Shown here: positions 17,501-26,467 of the stretch, piece by piece
Numbering within the stretch: position 1 is the stretch's first letter
Layout of the letters: each line of letters opens with the position of its first letter
Assembly: GCF_000807855.2 (NCBI RefSeq)
Contig: NZ_JRYR02000001.1
Location: 2,414,368-2,478,367 of the forward strand
DNA from: Flammeovirga pacifica
GTDB lineage: Bacteria; Bacteroidota; Bacteroidia; Cytophagales; Flammeovirgaceae
DNA length: 64,000 bases
Direction of reading: 5' to 3'
Notes under the pieces: model-generated
What the model saw: the letters and a program-made list of their open reading frames with translations, nothing else
Told to the model about the DNA's origin: nothing
The model's database searches: none
Program-made: the position numbers and the translations under genes

Positions 17501-19423
17501 CTAACATTTAGTCTAATTGTAAATGATGGAGAGAATTCTTCAAAAGCTGACGAAGTGACAATAACAGTGATTAATGAAGGAGTAAATGGTTTTGAATTAC
17601 TAACGAATGGTGGTTTTGAAGAAGGTTTAACATCTGGCTGGCAAGGTATTGATAACGGTATGTACTCTATTTCTGATGAAGTAGCAACGGATTCGAAAGG
17701 TACCTCAAGTTTAAAAGTGGAAGCTACTAGTAAAATTGATCTTGTTGAAACGGACCCTGATAGTTATTTTAATCTTGAAGTAGGAAAGCAATACATGTTC
17801 AAAGGTAAAATCAAAGTAGAAACAATGAATGTTGAAGTTTACAACTTTAGATTTATGCCAAGTGATGAATGGAAAGACTCTAATACAACAAAGATGGGTA
17901 TTACTGCTCCTGGAATCAATTGGGGTGACTACACGGCTGTTTTAGGAGAATGGATATCATTTGAAAAAATTATAACAATTGATGAAAATTTCCATATTTC
18001 AAAAGAGTATTTAAAAGGTGAACTCATTCCTACAAGATTATATATTCAAAGCCCTGCAACAACAGAAGAAGTATTCTATTTAGATGATTTAAGTTTGGTA
18101 GAATACGGTATTGATTTCAAATTAAATGCAGGTGATGACATGGTTATTCAATCTGGTGCTTCTATCGAATTAATGGGCGATCACAATTCATCTGATGAAT
18201 TCACTTACACATGGTCTGCTCCGAATGGTATAACATTGTCGTCATTAAATACGAAGAATACTACATTCTCTAGTCCATCCGGGTTAATCGAACCAATGGA
18301 ATATGAATTTACCATCAATGCTCAAAAAGGAAACCTTTCTTACTCTGATAAAGTCATGGTAACAGTTGTTCCTGAAGTTACTGCTTCGGCGGGTGATGAT
18401 CAAATTGTAAAAACAGGTACTTTAGTTACTTTAGATGCAACTGCCACTACACCTAACGATGCTGCATTCATTTGGGAAGCTCCAGAAGGGATTACTCTAT
18501 CAGATAATACTTCAGGTATGCCAACTTTTACAGCTCCAGATGTTCAAACAGAAAAAATCTATACGTTTACATTAAGAGCGCAATATTTACAAGGTGAATC
18601 TACAGATGAAGTATCCGTTTTAGTTTACCCAGAATTGGTAGCCAATGCCGGTAGTAATATCGTCGCTCACAAGAATAGTGAAGTGGTACTGAATGCTTCT
18701 GAAACAATTCCTAGCCAAGCCACTTTAAAATGGTCGGCTCCTGAAGGTATTGAATTATCAGACGTCACTGCTGTTTACCCTACTTTCACTACAGAAAATT
18801 ACACGGAAGAGACGACTCTTACTTTCACTTTAACTGCAACTTACAGAGATATGACATCTACAGATGAAATAGACGTTGTTGTAAAATCTGTTGAACAGCC
18901 AGTAGCAAATGCGGGTGAAGATCAAACCGTTAATGCAGGAGATGAAGTTACATTAAATGGTACAGCAACAACTCCTTTAGAGGCTACAATCGAATGGGTT
19001 GCTCCTGAAGGAATTACTCTATCTGATGTTAATAGTACTTCTCCTACATTTACAGCACCAGAAATTGGTCACGATAAAGAATACACATTTGTTTTAAAAG
19101 CAACAGTTAGTGATATGATCGTTGTTGATGAGGTGGTTGTTACAGTTCTTTCTACAGAATTACAACTTCCTACAGCTTCAGAAGATCTTGAAAAAGTTAC
19201 TGTAAGATGTTACCCTAACCCAACATCAAATGGTAAAACAAACTTAGAAATATTAAAAGATGCTCACATAACAGTGATTAATCTTTCAGGACAAATTATC
19301 AGTCAGTCAAATTATACTGTGGGTATTCATGAGTTAGATCTCAACAACTATCCAAACGGTATTTACATTTTACAAATACAATCTGATGATCAATTAAAAA
19401 GCATTCAATTGATGGTTAAATAA
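14546..19423 (+). CDS. Secreted multi-domain PKD-like/carbohydrate-binding protein with sorting domain
   Basis: A 1625-residue exported protein, probably a cell-surface or released polysaccharide-binding factor. In order: signal peptide (1-26); a GLUG-like/beta-helix region (about 30-260) with repeated glycine-rich IGGLIG motifs; two CnaB/carboxypeptidase-regulatory-like domains (about 318-390 and 393-475); then eight PKD-like repeats of about 85 residues, each with the signature W-x-A-P-(E/D/N)-(G/D)-I-x-L-S. Inserted among them are two 170-residue modules (about 572-742 and 1014-1185) that open NGGFE(D/E)G and contain RFMPSD(D/E)W, resembling CBM4/9-type folds. A C-terminal type IX sorting domain closes it (about 1551-1625: YPNPTSNG ... 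GIYILQIQ). No catalytic domain is recognised. It is the first gene of the locus, with its own C-box promoter and terminator. Confidence 0.8.
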   Translation: MKYIYKLKSLILFTVFCVFFHGTGHGQSFDGSGTSEDPYLISTKAQLIELDNAPELWSMHFKLTTDIDMSGETFYPIGYKLAGNDATKTFKGTFDGNFHTISNLTITPHPDQEALGVGFIGFSQGSSVKNLGLINLLNEQKSANIERIGGLIGHSEWGTVMDKCFILGGKVSGSGSIGGLIGMVVNVTLTDCFVDVELDSKWGNNGGIVGNLASIEASASINNAVTYGTVLKGTAGITADENTGNDIVINGLYAISTTGAENPSSKVTVLTPLEMTEASNFSALDFSETGAWRMNTNSYPVLTSFAESAYTNLPSFYNIPITITSDGSTPIDGATVTIDTKNYTTDANGAPEGLIGSGTYTYTVTATGFNTYEGSFTTGDASKTITLISESVATYSATLTVKDNKGNLVSDASVHITNDAMDVDKMLTSDENGSVTLELLLAGTYNYSISKELHKTLESTFTITDSDFSSELIITIINTAPIAVITDGRTIESGEEVTLYGAGSYDNNGDALSYTWTAPEGITLSSPYAAIPTFTTPDVTEATQLSFTLVVNDGELDSSPVTVTFTAKSKIINGLNLIANGGFEDGLSTGWTGLDGYALTDVVDPTSNGSKSVKFETTSKIDGVHTSSDKFIAIEIGKSYKFKGKVKVDKMNATVFNLRFMPSDDWFDAENSKFSITKVGSGWGDVQPEIGSWVNFEKTLTFDTNFKAGAKVGDIIYARLHIQNSSDGSDELIYLDDLMLFEKDIDFELSAGNNQTTLPGGMVNLEGSHNSSDEFDYEWKAPDGITLSSTNMLATSFTVAEDITEATTYTFMLTASLGGVSKTDEVEVVVVPGISVNAGEDQTVNAGTVVTLDGSNTTPLEAELLWTAPNDIMLSDPTAVNPTFTAPVVSQSTTFTFTLTASLGDNSSEDEVDIIVNPSNLPIADAGTDQTVGKNTLIMLDGSGSEIQIDGTLSYSWVAPDGITLSDNTIEMPTFTTPDVDMDTELTFSLIVNDGENSSKADEVTITVINEGVNGFELLTNGGFEEGLTSGWQGIDNGMYSISDEVATDSKGTSSLKVEATSKIDLVETDPDSYFNLEVGKQYMFKGKIKVETMNVEVYNFRFMPSDEWKDSNTTKMGITAPGINWGDYTAVLGEWISFEKIITIDENFHISKEYLKGELIPTRLYIQSPATTEEVFYLDDLSLVEYGIDFKLNAGDDMVIQSGASIELMGDHNSSDEFTYTWSAPNGITLSSLNTKNTTFSSPSGLIEPMEYEFTINAQKGNLSYSDKVMVTVVPEVTASAGDDQIVKTGTLVTLDATATTPNDAAFIWEAPEGITLSDNTSGMPTFTAPDVQTEKIYTFTLRAQYLQGESTDEVSVLVYPELVANAGSNIVAHKNSEVVLNASETIPSQATLKWSAPEGIELSDVTAVYPTFTTENYTEETTLTFTLTATYRDMTSTDEIDVVVKSVEQPVANAGEDQTVNAGDEVTLNGTATTPLEATIEWVAPEGITLSDVNSTSPTFTAPEIGHDKEYTFVLKATVSDMIVVDEVVVTVLSTELQLPTASEDLEKVTVRCYPNPTSNGKTNLEILKDAHITVINLSGQIISQSNYTVGIHELDLNNYPNGIYILQIQSDDQLKSIQLMVK

Positions 19424-19451
19424 TATTTCACCAATAGTTATTTAGGTTAAG

Positions 19452-19484
19452 ATACCGGGGAAAATTTCTCCGGTATTTTTTTTC
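19452..19484 (+). terminator. Terminator after the PKD/CBM protein gene
   Basis: ATACCGG...CCGGTAT stem with an inner GAAA/TTTC pairing (19452-19476), followed by eight Ts. Confidence 0.85.
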
Positions 19485-19493
19485 TATTAAAAA

Positions 19494-19556
19494 AATTACC
19501 CCATGTTTTTTAGAAGAATTTAAAGCCAATAACAGCTTCTTACATGTTTATTTTTG
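19494..19556 (+). promoter_or_regulatory. C-box promoter of GH86 enzyme 1
   Basis: ACCCCATGTTTTTT starts at 19498, with four Cs instead of five. TATTTTTG at 19549-19556 is an exact -7 match, 51 bp downstream of the box. The box is 103 bp before the ATG at 19601. Confidence 0.65.
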
Positions 19557-19600
19557 AACTATAAACAAACAGTTAATCAATAATTTAAAACATATTTAAA

Positions 19601-22504
19601 ATGAATTTGATTTTTAAGTTTAGTAGTATCGTAATGGTACTTTTAAACCTTTGCTGTATTGTATTTCCTATGCAAGGAAATGCACAAACAAAGGTGACTA
19701 TCAACCACAAAGTGCAACGATTTATTGGGGATGTATCTACTTTAGATCGTAGTAAATTTTTTAACCTACATGCAAAATCCCACGATAAAGATGTAACTGC
19801 TTTTTATGAAGAGTATAACATTGGTGAAGGTAGAGGTTTTTGGGGACCTATGTCTGAGTCAAAAAGAAAAGGATTTACAGTCGGTAGTACATATCCTAAT
19901 AGTACTATTATTGATAAAAGTACGGACGTTAAGGAGGTCAATAGATACGTTGGTACAGAACACCCTCGTACTGTTTTTGTAGATGAAATGGATGTTGAAA
20001 AAGCTGCAAACTGGGCCGCTAAGTATTTTGTTGATGAAGTAGATGCTGATGATAGACCAGAGTTTTACGAGCCTATGAATGAACCCTTTGTACATGCTCA
20101 TGACTTCTATGAAGGAAAATGGATTACAGAAGATGAAATCCGAGTGAAAAGACGAATGGCTGAATTGTTTGGTGCAATCGGAAAAAAAATTCACGATACT
20201 CCTTCTTTAGGTAAAATGAAAGTAGTCGGTTATTCATCTGCTTGGCCCTCTTTAGAAATCAACAATTTTGCCCATTGGGAAGACAACATGAAAATGTTCA
20301 TGGATGTAGCAGGTGATGACATGGATGCATTTGCTACTCACTTATATGATGGGGTAAATATCACAGGACAAAATAATAATCGTTCTGGTAGTAACTCAGA
20401 AGCTATTCTGGATCTAATTGAAACATATAGCTACAAAAAATGGGGAAAGGTGAAACCACACGCAATCACAGAATATGGCGTTATCACCTCTGGTTTCGAT
20501 GAAAATTATACAGATTTAGAAAGTATACAATCCATCAAGGGTATTAATCATATGCTCTTTAATTTATTAGACAGAGAAAATGTAATTGATATTTCAATAC
20601 CTTTTATTACGGATAAATCAACATGGCATTTAACAGAAAATAATGGCTATCAACCTTATGGTGCAGCTTTATTTATTCCTACTAATATTGGAGAAAAAGA
20701 AGTACAAGGATGGAGATACTCACCTAAGATTCATTTCTTTGAATTATGGAAAAATGTACAAGGCAAACGTATTCAAATTGCATCGGATAATCCTGACATT
20801 CAATCACAGGCTTTTCTAGAAGACAAGATATTGTTTATCGCATTAAATAATCTAGATATAAAGACACAAACGGTCAATTTAGATTTCATAGAATCTCTTG
20901 AAGAAATTGACTATATCACTAAAAAATCTCTACGAATTTATAATGATAAACAAGAAGAGATGAGCAATGAAAAACTAGACAAAAATATAACATCACTGGA
21001 GCTAGTCAGTGGTGAAACTGTTGTACTAGAATATCATTTCACACAAAATATTGAGTTAACTTCTGCTATTGCTGAACGAAAATATTATGCTCCTGAGCAC
21101 ATCACTGAGATCAAAGCAAATACTCAAAACACTTTCACATTTAATGGGTTAGTTACTGATCAGATAGAAAATGTTACCCTTCATATGGGTATTGGTAGAA
21201 AGCATGATAAGTCTAAAAAGCCTATCATTCTTGTCAATAATACTTCAGTAGATGTACCCACAAATTGGAAAGGTAGTGATCAAGCACATAGAGATGATTT
21301 CTTTGGAGTAATTGAAATTCCAATTGATGCAAATCTGATAAAGGCAAACAATACTATTACAGTTTCATTCCCTGATGATGGTGGACATATTAGTTCTATG
21401 ATTCTTGAAGTATCTAATCAAAGAGATGTTTCTTTAGGTCTGGAGAAAGTTCAAATTATTTCTCCAAATACAAGTGTTGGAAGTGCTCAACGCATCAATG
21501 TTGATTTAAAATACACCGCCACAACATCAAGAGATTTAGTTGCAGAGTTCTGGTCGCAATCACAATGGTTAGGGCAATTTACAACTACAGTTCCTGCGGG
21601 TATTGGTACTCAAACATTATCAATACCGTTAGGGTCTACCCCCACTATTGGAGATAAATACATTGTAAAAGCAAGTCTAAGACCTGTAGGTAAAAGCTGG
21701 GAATATAATATTGCTACAGACCAGAAAAATGACATTCTAGCAGTCGAAGAACAAGGTTATACTGTCAATTTCATCATCAAAAATAATAATAACGAGCTTA
21801 TTGAAGGAACGAATGTTTCCTTCAATGAGCAAACTGTTTCTACTAATGGTAACGGAGAGGCTACATTCAATAATATATTTGCAGGAACATATAATTATTC
21901 ATTATCACATGATCAATACAATAGCTATTCAGAAGATCTTATAGTAAGTAATGAAAACGTAATGGTAGAAATCACTCTTGATGATAAATATTGGATACAT
22001 GCAGGCGAACCTAAAACCGTAACAAGTGGAGATTTAGTCACTTTAACTGCATCCACTTCTGATCATACCAACGTTACATACAAGTGGTTTTCTTCAGCAG
22101 ATATTGATATTGAAAATTCAGAAAATAAATCAATGAATTTTGTGGCTCCTAACGTTGCAGACAATACAGAAATATTGATTGAACTTGAAGGTACAATTAA
22201 TGATTTTATTGCTTACGACAATATCATAATATCTGTTTTACCAAATAATGACATTACATCATCAGAACTCATTACTGATAAGACTTCTTTACTATATCCT
22301 AACCCTGTAGAGGACATTATCAATATTAATTTAAAGGACGACACTGAAATTGTTTTTATGACCTCAAGTGGAAAAGAAGTAAAAACGGTGTCACTTACTA
22401 AAGGGGATCAAGCTGTAAATGTTGCAGATTTGCAAAAAGGATTTTATTTCTTGAGTGTCTCAAATAATGATATAACAACATTGCATAAGATTATAAAGAA
22501 ATAA
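19601..22504 (+). CDS. GH86 endo-beta-agarase/beta-porphyranase 1, secreted
   Basis: 967 residues. Signal peptide (1-29). The GH86 catalytic TIM barrel spans about 30-400, with FYEPMNEPFVHAHDF (acid/base Glu161) and KPHAITEYG (nucleophile Glu291), the two glutamates expected for this retaining clan GH-A family. A beta-sandwich follows (about 400-610, with FNGL, NWKGSDQAHRDDFFGVIE and FPDDGGH blocks shared by all three GH86 proteins here), then another sandwich (about 615-715, TSRDLVAEFWSQSQWLG), a CnaB-like domain (about 722-795), one PKD-like repeat similar to those of the 14546 gene (about 800-885) and a type IX sorting domain (about 893-967). GH86 cuts beta-1,4 linkages in agarose or porphyran; which one cannot be read from sequence. 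A terminator follows. Confidence 0.9.
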   Translation: MNLIFKFSSIVMVLLNLCCIVFPMQGNAQTKVTINHKVQRFIGDVSTLDRSKFFNLHAKSHDKDVTAFYEEYNIGEGRGFWGPMSESKRKGFTVGSTYPNSTIIDKSTDVKEVNRYVGTEHPRTVFVDEMDVEKAANWAAKYFVDEVDADDRPEFYEPMNEPFVHAHDFYEGKWITEDEIRVKRRMAELFGAIGKKIHDTPSLGKMKVVGYSSAWPSLEINNFAHWEDNMKMFMDVAGDDMDAFATHLYDGVNITGQNNNRSGSNSEAILDLIETYSYKKWGKVKPHAITEYGVITSGFDENYTDLESIQSIKGINHMLFNLLDRENVIDISIPFITDKSTWHLTENNGYQPYGAALFIPTNIGEKEVQGWRYSPKIHFFELWKNVQGKRIQIASDNPDIQSQAFLEDKILFIALNNLDIKTQTVNLDFIESLEEIDYITKKSLRIYNDKQEEMSNEKLDKNITSLELVSGETVVLEYHFTQNIELTSAIAERKYYAPEHITEIKANTQNTFTFNGLVTDQIENVTLHMGIGRKHDKSKKPIILVNNTSVDVPTNWKGSDQAHRDDFFGVIEIPIDANLIKANNTITVSFPDDGGHISSMILEVSNQRDVSLGLEKVQIISPNTSVGSAQRINVDLKYTATTSRDLVAEFWSQSQWLGQFTTTVPAGIGTQTLSIPLGSTPTIGDKYIVKASLRPVGKSWEYNIATDQKNDILAVEEQGYTVNFIIKNNNNELIEGTNVSFNEQTVSTNGNGEATFNNIFAGTYNYSLSHDQYNSYSEDLIVSNENVMVEITLDDKYWIHAGEPKTVTSGDLVTLTASTSDHTNVTYKWFSSADIDIENSENKSMNFVAPNVADNTEILIELEGTINDFIAYDNIIISVLPNNDITSSELITDKTSLLYPNPVEDIININLKDDTEIVFMTSSGKEVKTVSLTKGDQAVNVADLQKGFYFLSVSNNDITTLHKIIKK

Positions 22505-22523
22505 TCTAGAGGTTCAAAAAATA

Positions 22524-22565
22524 AAAAGGCTACCAGATTTTCTACGATCTGATAGCCTTTTTTTT
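22524..22565. terminator. Bidirectional terminator
   Basis: AAAAGGCTA-CAGAT and ATCTG-TAGCCTTTT form a long stem between the convergent GH86 and GH29 genes, flanked by A-run and T-run. Confidence 0.9.
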
Positions 22566-22587
22566 GACCTAAAGTTTAATGTTTGAA

Positions 22588-24102
22588 CTATAAACTCTTT
22601 GGACTTAATCTTAATTTAATCACATAGGCATGATCACATGGTTTTTCTTTTGGTAATTGAACCATTAAACCATCATCTTTTCTCTCCCATTGGATTTTCT
22701 CATTACTTCCTAACATACTAACTGTAAGAACTTCCTGAGTAAGATATTGGCTATTTTCACCTAAGTTTTTCACATTCAACTTTCCATCTTTAGGCCAATC
22801 CAAAGCGATAGCATAAAGATGATCTCCATTCGTTGTAAACCTAATATCTTCGGCAACAGCATCCTCATTTTTGAATTCACTTAAATGTCCTTCTTTGATT
22901 TCTTGAGGTCCTTCACCATAGATTTCCCAAGGTCTAGTATCATAAATAGCTTCACCATTTACAGCAAACCATTGTCCCATTTCTTTTAAACGAGTAACTA
23001 CCTCTTTTGGAATTTCTCCATTTGCTTTTGGAGGAATATTTAATAAAACAGCTCCATTTTTTGAGACAACATCTACAAGAAAATCAATCAGTCGATTCGT
23101 CGATTTATATTTAGGATCATTGATATGACACCATGCTTTCCAATCTACTGAATCATCTGTTAACCATACAAAAGGTTGTTTTTCTTTCATACGAGATCGT
23201 TCCAAATCCAGTACAGCAGTGCCTTCTTTCAAATCCTTAAATTTATAAGTACAAACTACTTCTTTCCCCCATTTCTGTGCATTATTATAATAGTTTGCTA
23301 GAAACTGCTTACGGTACTTTTCATCAATAATATCCATTCTATTATCAAACCAAATAATATCCGGTTGATATTTTTCCATTAATTCATCGAGTCTTGCCAA
23401 CCATTCTTTATTAAACTTTTCGTCAGGTAATGGTTCACTTCTCACTTCGGCCATATTAAATGTTCCTTTCGGAGTATATGGTCCATATAAATCTTCATAG
23501 TTTTTATCAGCAGCGTCTGTAGTTTTATCCCACGTTGGATACCAAGCGTACATCCAATGTCTATGATATGTTGCAATAAATTTCATATCATGCTTTTTTA
23601 CTGCTTTTGCCATTTCCCCTACAATATCTCTCTTAGGTCCCATTTCTTTGGCGTCCCAATGAGTGAGTTTACTGTCCCACATCGCAAATCCATCAGCATG
23701 TTCGGCTACAGGACCAGCAAATTGAGCCCCTGCCTCTTTAAATAATTTAGCCCATTCATCTGCATTAAATTTTTCACCTGTAAACATTGGAATAAAGTCT
23801 TTGTAACCAAACTTGTCCAATGAGCCATAGGTCTCTTCATGGTATTTTCTCACTTCACTGTCTTCATTATACATGTAATGTGAGTACCACTCCGTTTTAT
23901 GCGCAGGTACTGAATAAGGCCCCCAGTGAAAGTAAATACCAAATTTTGTATTTTTCCACCATTCAGGTACTTCGTACTGGCTTAAAGATTCCCAATCTGC
24001 TTCATAATTAACTTTTACGGACTCTTTCACCGTTTCTTTTGTAGCACACCCTGTAAATAAAACAGACATTAATGCTACTATATAACTCTTTTTGATAACC
24101 AT
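22588..24102 (-). CDS. GH29 exo-glycosidase lipoprotein 1 (fucosidase / alpha-L-galactosidase)
   Basis: A periplasmic lipoprotein with a GH29 catalytic barrel. I take the ATG at 24102 (504 residues); an upstream in-frame TTG at 24114 would overlap the preceding gene's stop and non-ATG starts are rare here. The lipobox is LFTGC (Cys19). GH29 hallmarks are KFGIYFHWGPYSVP (about 53-66), AGPVAEHADGFAMWDS (about 129-144) and PDIIWFDNRMD with the nucleophile Asp at about 253. A C-terminal beta domain follows (about 385-500). Family members hydrolyse alpha-L-fucosides, but L-galactose differs only at C6, and GH29 enzymes of algal-galactan loci can be alpha-L-galactosidases. The adjacent L-galactose pathway favours that here. 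It is the second gene of an operon behind a GH43 gene (4-nt gap). Confidence 0.85.
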   Translation of the reverse strand: MVIKKSYIVALMSVLFTGCATKETVKESVKVNYEADWESLSQYEVPEWWKNTKFGIYFHWGPYSVPAHKTEWYSHYMYNEDSEVRKYHEETYGSLDKFGYKDFIPMFTGEKFNADEWAKLFKEAGAQFAGPVAEHADGFAMWDSKLTHWDAKEMGPKRDIVGEMAKAVKKHDMKFIATYHRHWMYAWYPTWDKTTDAADKNYEDLYGPYTPKGTFNMAEVRSEPLPDEKFNKEWLARLDELMEKYQPDIIWFDNRMDIIDEKYRKQFLANYYNNAQKWGKEVVCTYKFKDLKEGTAVLDLERSRMKEKQPFVWLTDDSVDWKAWCHINDPKYKSTNRLIDFLVDVVSKNGAVLLNIPPKANGEIPKEVVTRLKEMGQWFAVNGEAIYDTRPWEIYGEGPQEIKEGHLSEFKNEDAVAEDIRFTTNGDHLYAIALDWPKDGKLNVKNLGENSQYLTQEVLTVSMLGSNEKIQWERKDDGLMVQLPKEKPCDHAYVIKLRLSPKSL

Positions 24103-24106
24103 GATC

Positions 24107-26068
24107 TTATTCAAATCTTACGTCTTTGATATTCATTAAAAATCCTTTGCTGCCTTTAAATACCAGATATATTTTCTCGTTATCCTTAATTTCGGAAGAA
24201 ACATTTTCAGTAACAGAGCTCCAATTCTGCCAGCCGCCCGTTTTTTGAATATTGATAGAGGCTATCAATTCTCCATCAAGATTTTCTTTACGAATTTCTA
24301 CTACGCCACCCGTGTTTGGAGTAGCCACACCAATAGTTACTTTTTGAGGTACATGATGAAATTTCAAGTTATTAAAAATCAAATAATCCCCATTTTCAAT
24401 GTACCCTACATTTTTTCCTCCGAGTTTACAGGCTTCAACCATTACACCTTCTTGATCTGAAAAGTTAACGGCTTCAATACCATCAAATGCATTGTATATT
24501 TTTCTAGATTTATCAGAAGAGAAACTAATAACATCCCCTTTTTTGACATCATCTAAACTCACTACTTTTTTACCATTAATATGTAAATCTGCTTGTTGTT
24601 TATTTTCTTCTAAAAGATGGGGAGTTAATGCTTGAAATTCTTTTAATGAATACACTTTTCCTTTACTTCCTTCCCAAACTATTCTTTGATTTAAGTGATT
24701 AAACAGCTCAACATCATAAGATTTAGAAAGTAATACCTGATTTTTAGTTAAACACTGCATCCAGTCCAAAGACAGAAACTCTGTATCTCTAGAAAATTTA
24801 AAAGAAAGGTTTTGCATTCCTTTTGGTGTGAATTCAAGAGGTGCTTTGATAGCTCTCCATTCTCCTTCTTTCATTTTAGGTACTGATATTTCTGCTATTT
24901 TCTTACTGTTTGCAAAAACATCTATCTGAGCTTTTTGAGTAGCACTTACAAAAAGGGCAATTTGCTCAAACTTACTTTTCTCAAAATTGATATCATTAAT
25001 CGTCAATTTCGTTTTATTTGAAATCCTTTTTACCACCCAATTTGGCTCAGGTGCATCGGTTTTCACAACAGTTGCATTTTCTAATACACTATACTTATCA
25101 AGCTGAATAGGATCTTTTGCAAACAATTTTGCAATACCTCTTTGTGTGGCTTTAATTTCAGGAATATCCCCATTTTCATCAAAAAAGATACGATCAGCAC
25201 ACATAGATCTTCTATGTTTATTACCAGAAATATCCATATGATGATAGAACAGAAGCCACTCGTTTTTATACTCCACAAAAGAATGATGATTTGTCCAACA
25301 GCCATCTTTCCAATGCTCCAAAACTTTACCTTTGTATTCAAATGGTCCTCTAGGGCTATCACCAACTGCATATGAGATTTCCTCAGCAGGGCCTGGTGCA
25401 TGCGGAAAGGTGAAGTAGTATTTATCATTGCGTTTAAAAACAAAAGGACCTTCTTTATATTTGGATGGCAAACCTTGTACTTTTTGAGGCTTCGTCTTGA
25501 TAGACTTCATATCTTGATTCAATTCTACAAAAAATAGATTTTCTCCGCCTCCAAAGTACAAAAAGATACTTCCATCATCATCAATAAAGACGTTAGGGTC
25601 GATTCCTTCAATACCTTCAATATATGAATTCTCTGGAGTGTAAGGTCCAGTGGGTGTATCAGCAACTGCTACCCCAATTCTTCTAAAAGCACTTTTATCT
25701 TTGGGCATTGCAGGGAAATAAAAATAGTATTTACCATCTTTCTCAATACAATCTGGAGCCCACATACCATAACTATTTTCTTCCACCCAGGGTACTGTAT
25801 TATGTGATAATATTTCTCCATGATCTTTCCATGTGGTAAGGTCGGTAGTAGAATAAACATGATAATCAGGCATACAGAAACCATTGTTGCCTTTTATTTG
25901 AGCACATGTTGTATCTGAAGATGGGAAAACAAATAAAGTATCGTTCATTACTCTTGCTGTAGGATCAGCAGAAAAACGATGTGTTACTAATGGGTTTTGC
26001 GCCTGACCTTGTAAAGAGAGCCAAAATCCAATTAAAAAGAATACTCTTTTGAAGTTTAGTTTCATCAT
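24107..26068 (-). CDS. GH43-type glycosidase with CBM6-like tail
   Basis: About 653 residues from the ATG at 26068. That start gives a clean signal peptide (about 1-24, WLSLQGQAQ); the frame extends further upstream but without a plausible leader. The five-bladed propeller spans about 25-330 and shows the three GH43 acids: Asp35 in RFSADPTARV, Asp157 in GIDPNVFIDDDG and Glu206 in KYKEGPFVF. Two beta-sandwich segments follow: about 345-440, ending LSFKFSRDTEFLSLDWMQC, and about 535-653 with VMVEACKLGG and GGWQNWSSV, both CBM6-like. The usual substrates of the fold are arabinosides, xylosides or galactosides; structurally related GH117 enzymes act on anhydro-L-galactose. First gene of an operon with GH29. 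Confidence 0.8.
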   Translation of the reverse strand: MMKLNFKRVFFLIGFWLSLQGQAQNPLVTHRFSADPTARVMNDTLFVFPSSDTTCAQIKGNNGFCMPDYHVYSTTDLTTWKDHGEILSHNTVPWVEENSYGMWAPDCIEKDGKYYFYFPAMPKDKSAFRRIGVAVADTPTGPYTPENSYIEGIEGIDPNVFIDDDGSIFLYFGGGENLFFVELNQDMKSIKTKPQKVQGLPSKYKEGPFVFKRNDKYYFTFPHAPGPAEEISYAVGDSPRGPFEYKGKVLEHWKDGCWTNHHSFVEYKNEWLLFYHHMDISGNKHRRSMCADRIFFDENGDIPEIKATQRGIAKLFAKDPIQLDKYSVLENATVVKTDAPEPNWVVKRISNKTKLTINDINFEKSKFEQIALFVSATQKAQIDVFANSKKIAEISVPKMKEGEWRAIKAPLEFTPKGMQNLSFKFSRDTEFLSLDWMQCLTKNQVLLSKSYDVELFNHLNQRIVWEGSKGKVYSLKEFQALTPHLLEENKQQADLHINGKKVVSLDDVKKGDVISFSSDKSRKIYNAFDGIEAVNFSDQEGVMVEACKLGGKNVGYIENGDYLIFNNLKFHHVPQKVTIGVATPNTGGVVEIRKENLDGELIASINIQKTGGWQNWSSVTENVSSEIKDNEKIYLVFKGSKGFLMNIKDVRFE

Positions 26069-26467
26069 TATGGTTAAATAATAATTGAACAATGACAGGT
26101 CATAAAAGAGAGCACTACTTTTTCTCTTACAATCAATCAATGTTCGTAGTAATAATTCATTCATTGTATTCACAAGAAATAAAAACTTCAAGACATATCA
26201 GGAAACAAAATTTACTGATTAAAACATCATTATTATATGGTATAAATCTCCCCCCTTTATTTCATTATTTTTTTTCCAGTAGAGCAAACATGATAGTACA
26301 TTTCACTCACAATACTAAATCATAAAACTTTTTAAGATAATGGCCATCTACTCACCAATAATGATAAAGTAAAATAACACTCTAAATTGTCTATTTTTAT
26401 TCCTGAGGTTTATCATTGTACTTCTTAGCTTTATAGAAATTCAGAATACATTTTTAATCAAGCTACC
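26069..26467. other. Divergent intergenic region between two GH43 genes
   Basis: About 400 bp carrying promoters for both directions. One C-box lies at 26249 (plus orientation). Further right, a 9-bp inverted repeat AATGATAAA (26360-26368) / TTTATCATT (26409-26417) lies inside the likely 5' leader of the plus-strand gene. I see no convincing -7 box for the minus-strand operon and no small gene. Confidence 0.45.
26249..26304 (+). promoter_or_regulatory. C-box promoter of GH43 enzyme 2
   Basis: TCCCCCCTTTATTTC starts at 26249, and TACATTTC (one mismatch to TAnnTTTG) at 26297-26304 lies 48 bp downstream. A T-run followed by CCA, about 17 bp past the C-run, is also seen at the 33189 site. If used, the leader to the ATG at 26468 would be about 155 nt, longer than at the other C-box promoters. 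Confidence 0.45.

Noticed and set aside
16000-19150. DNA-level tandem repeats in the PKD/CBM gene as a possible repeat array
   Set aside because: The periodicity comes from homologous protein repeats of about 85 residues; the DNA copies are diverged and carry no CRISPR-like or satellite structure.
24103-24114. TTG start at 24114 for GH29 enzyme 1
   Set aside because: It overlaps the upstream GH43 stop, and an ATG at 24102 gives the same lipoprotein signal peptide with a normal start codon.
26069-26191. Upstream ATG at 26191 for the GH43/CBM6 gene
   Set aside because: It would put 41 non-signal-like residues before a proper signal peptide that starts at 26068.
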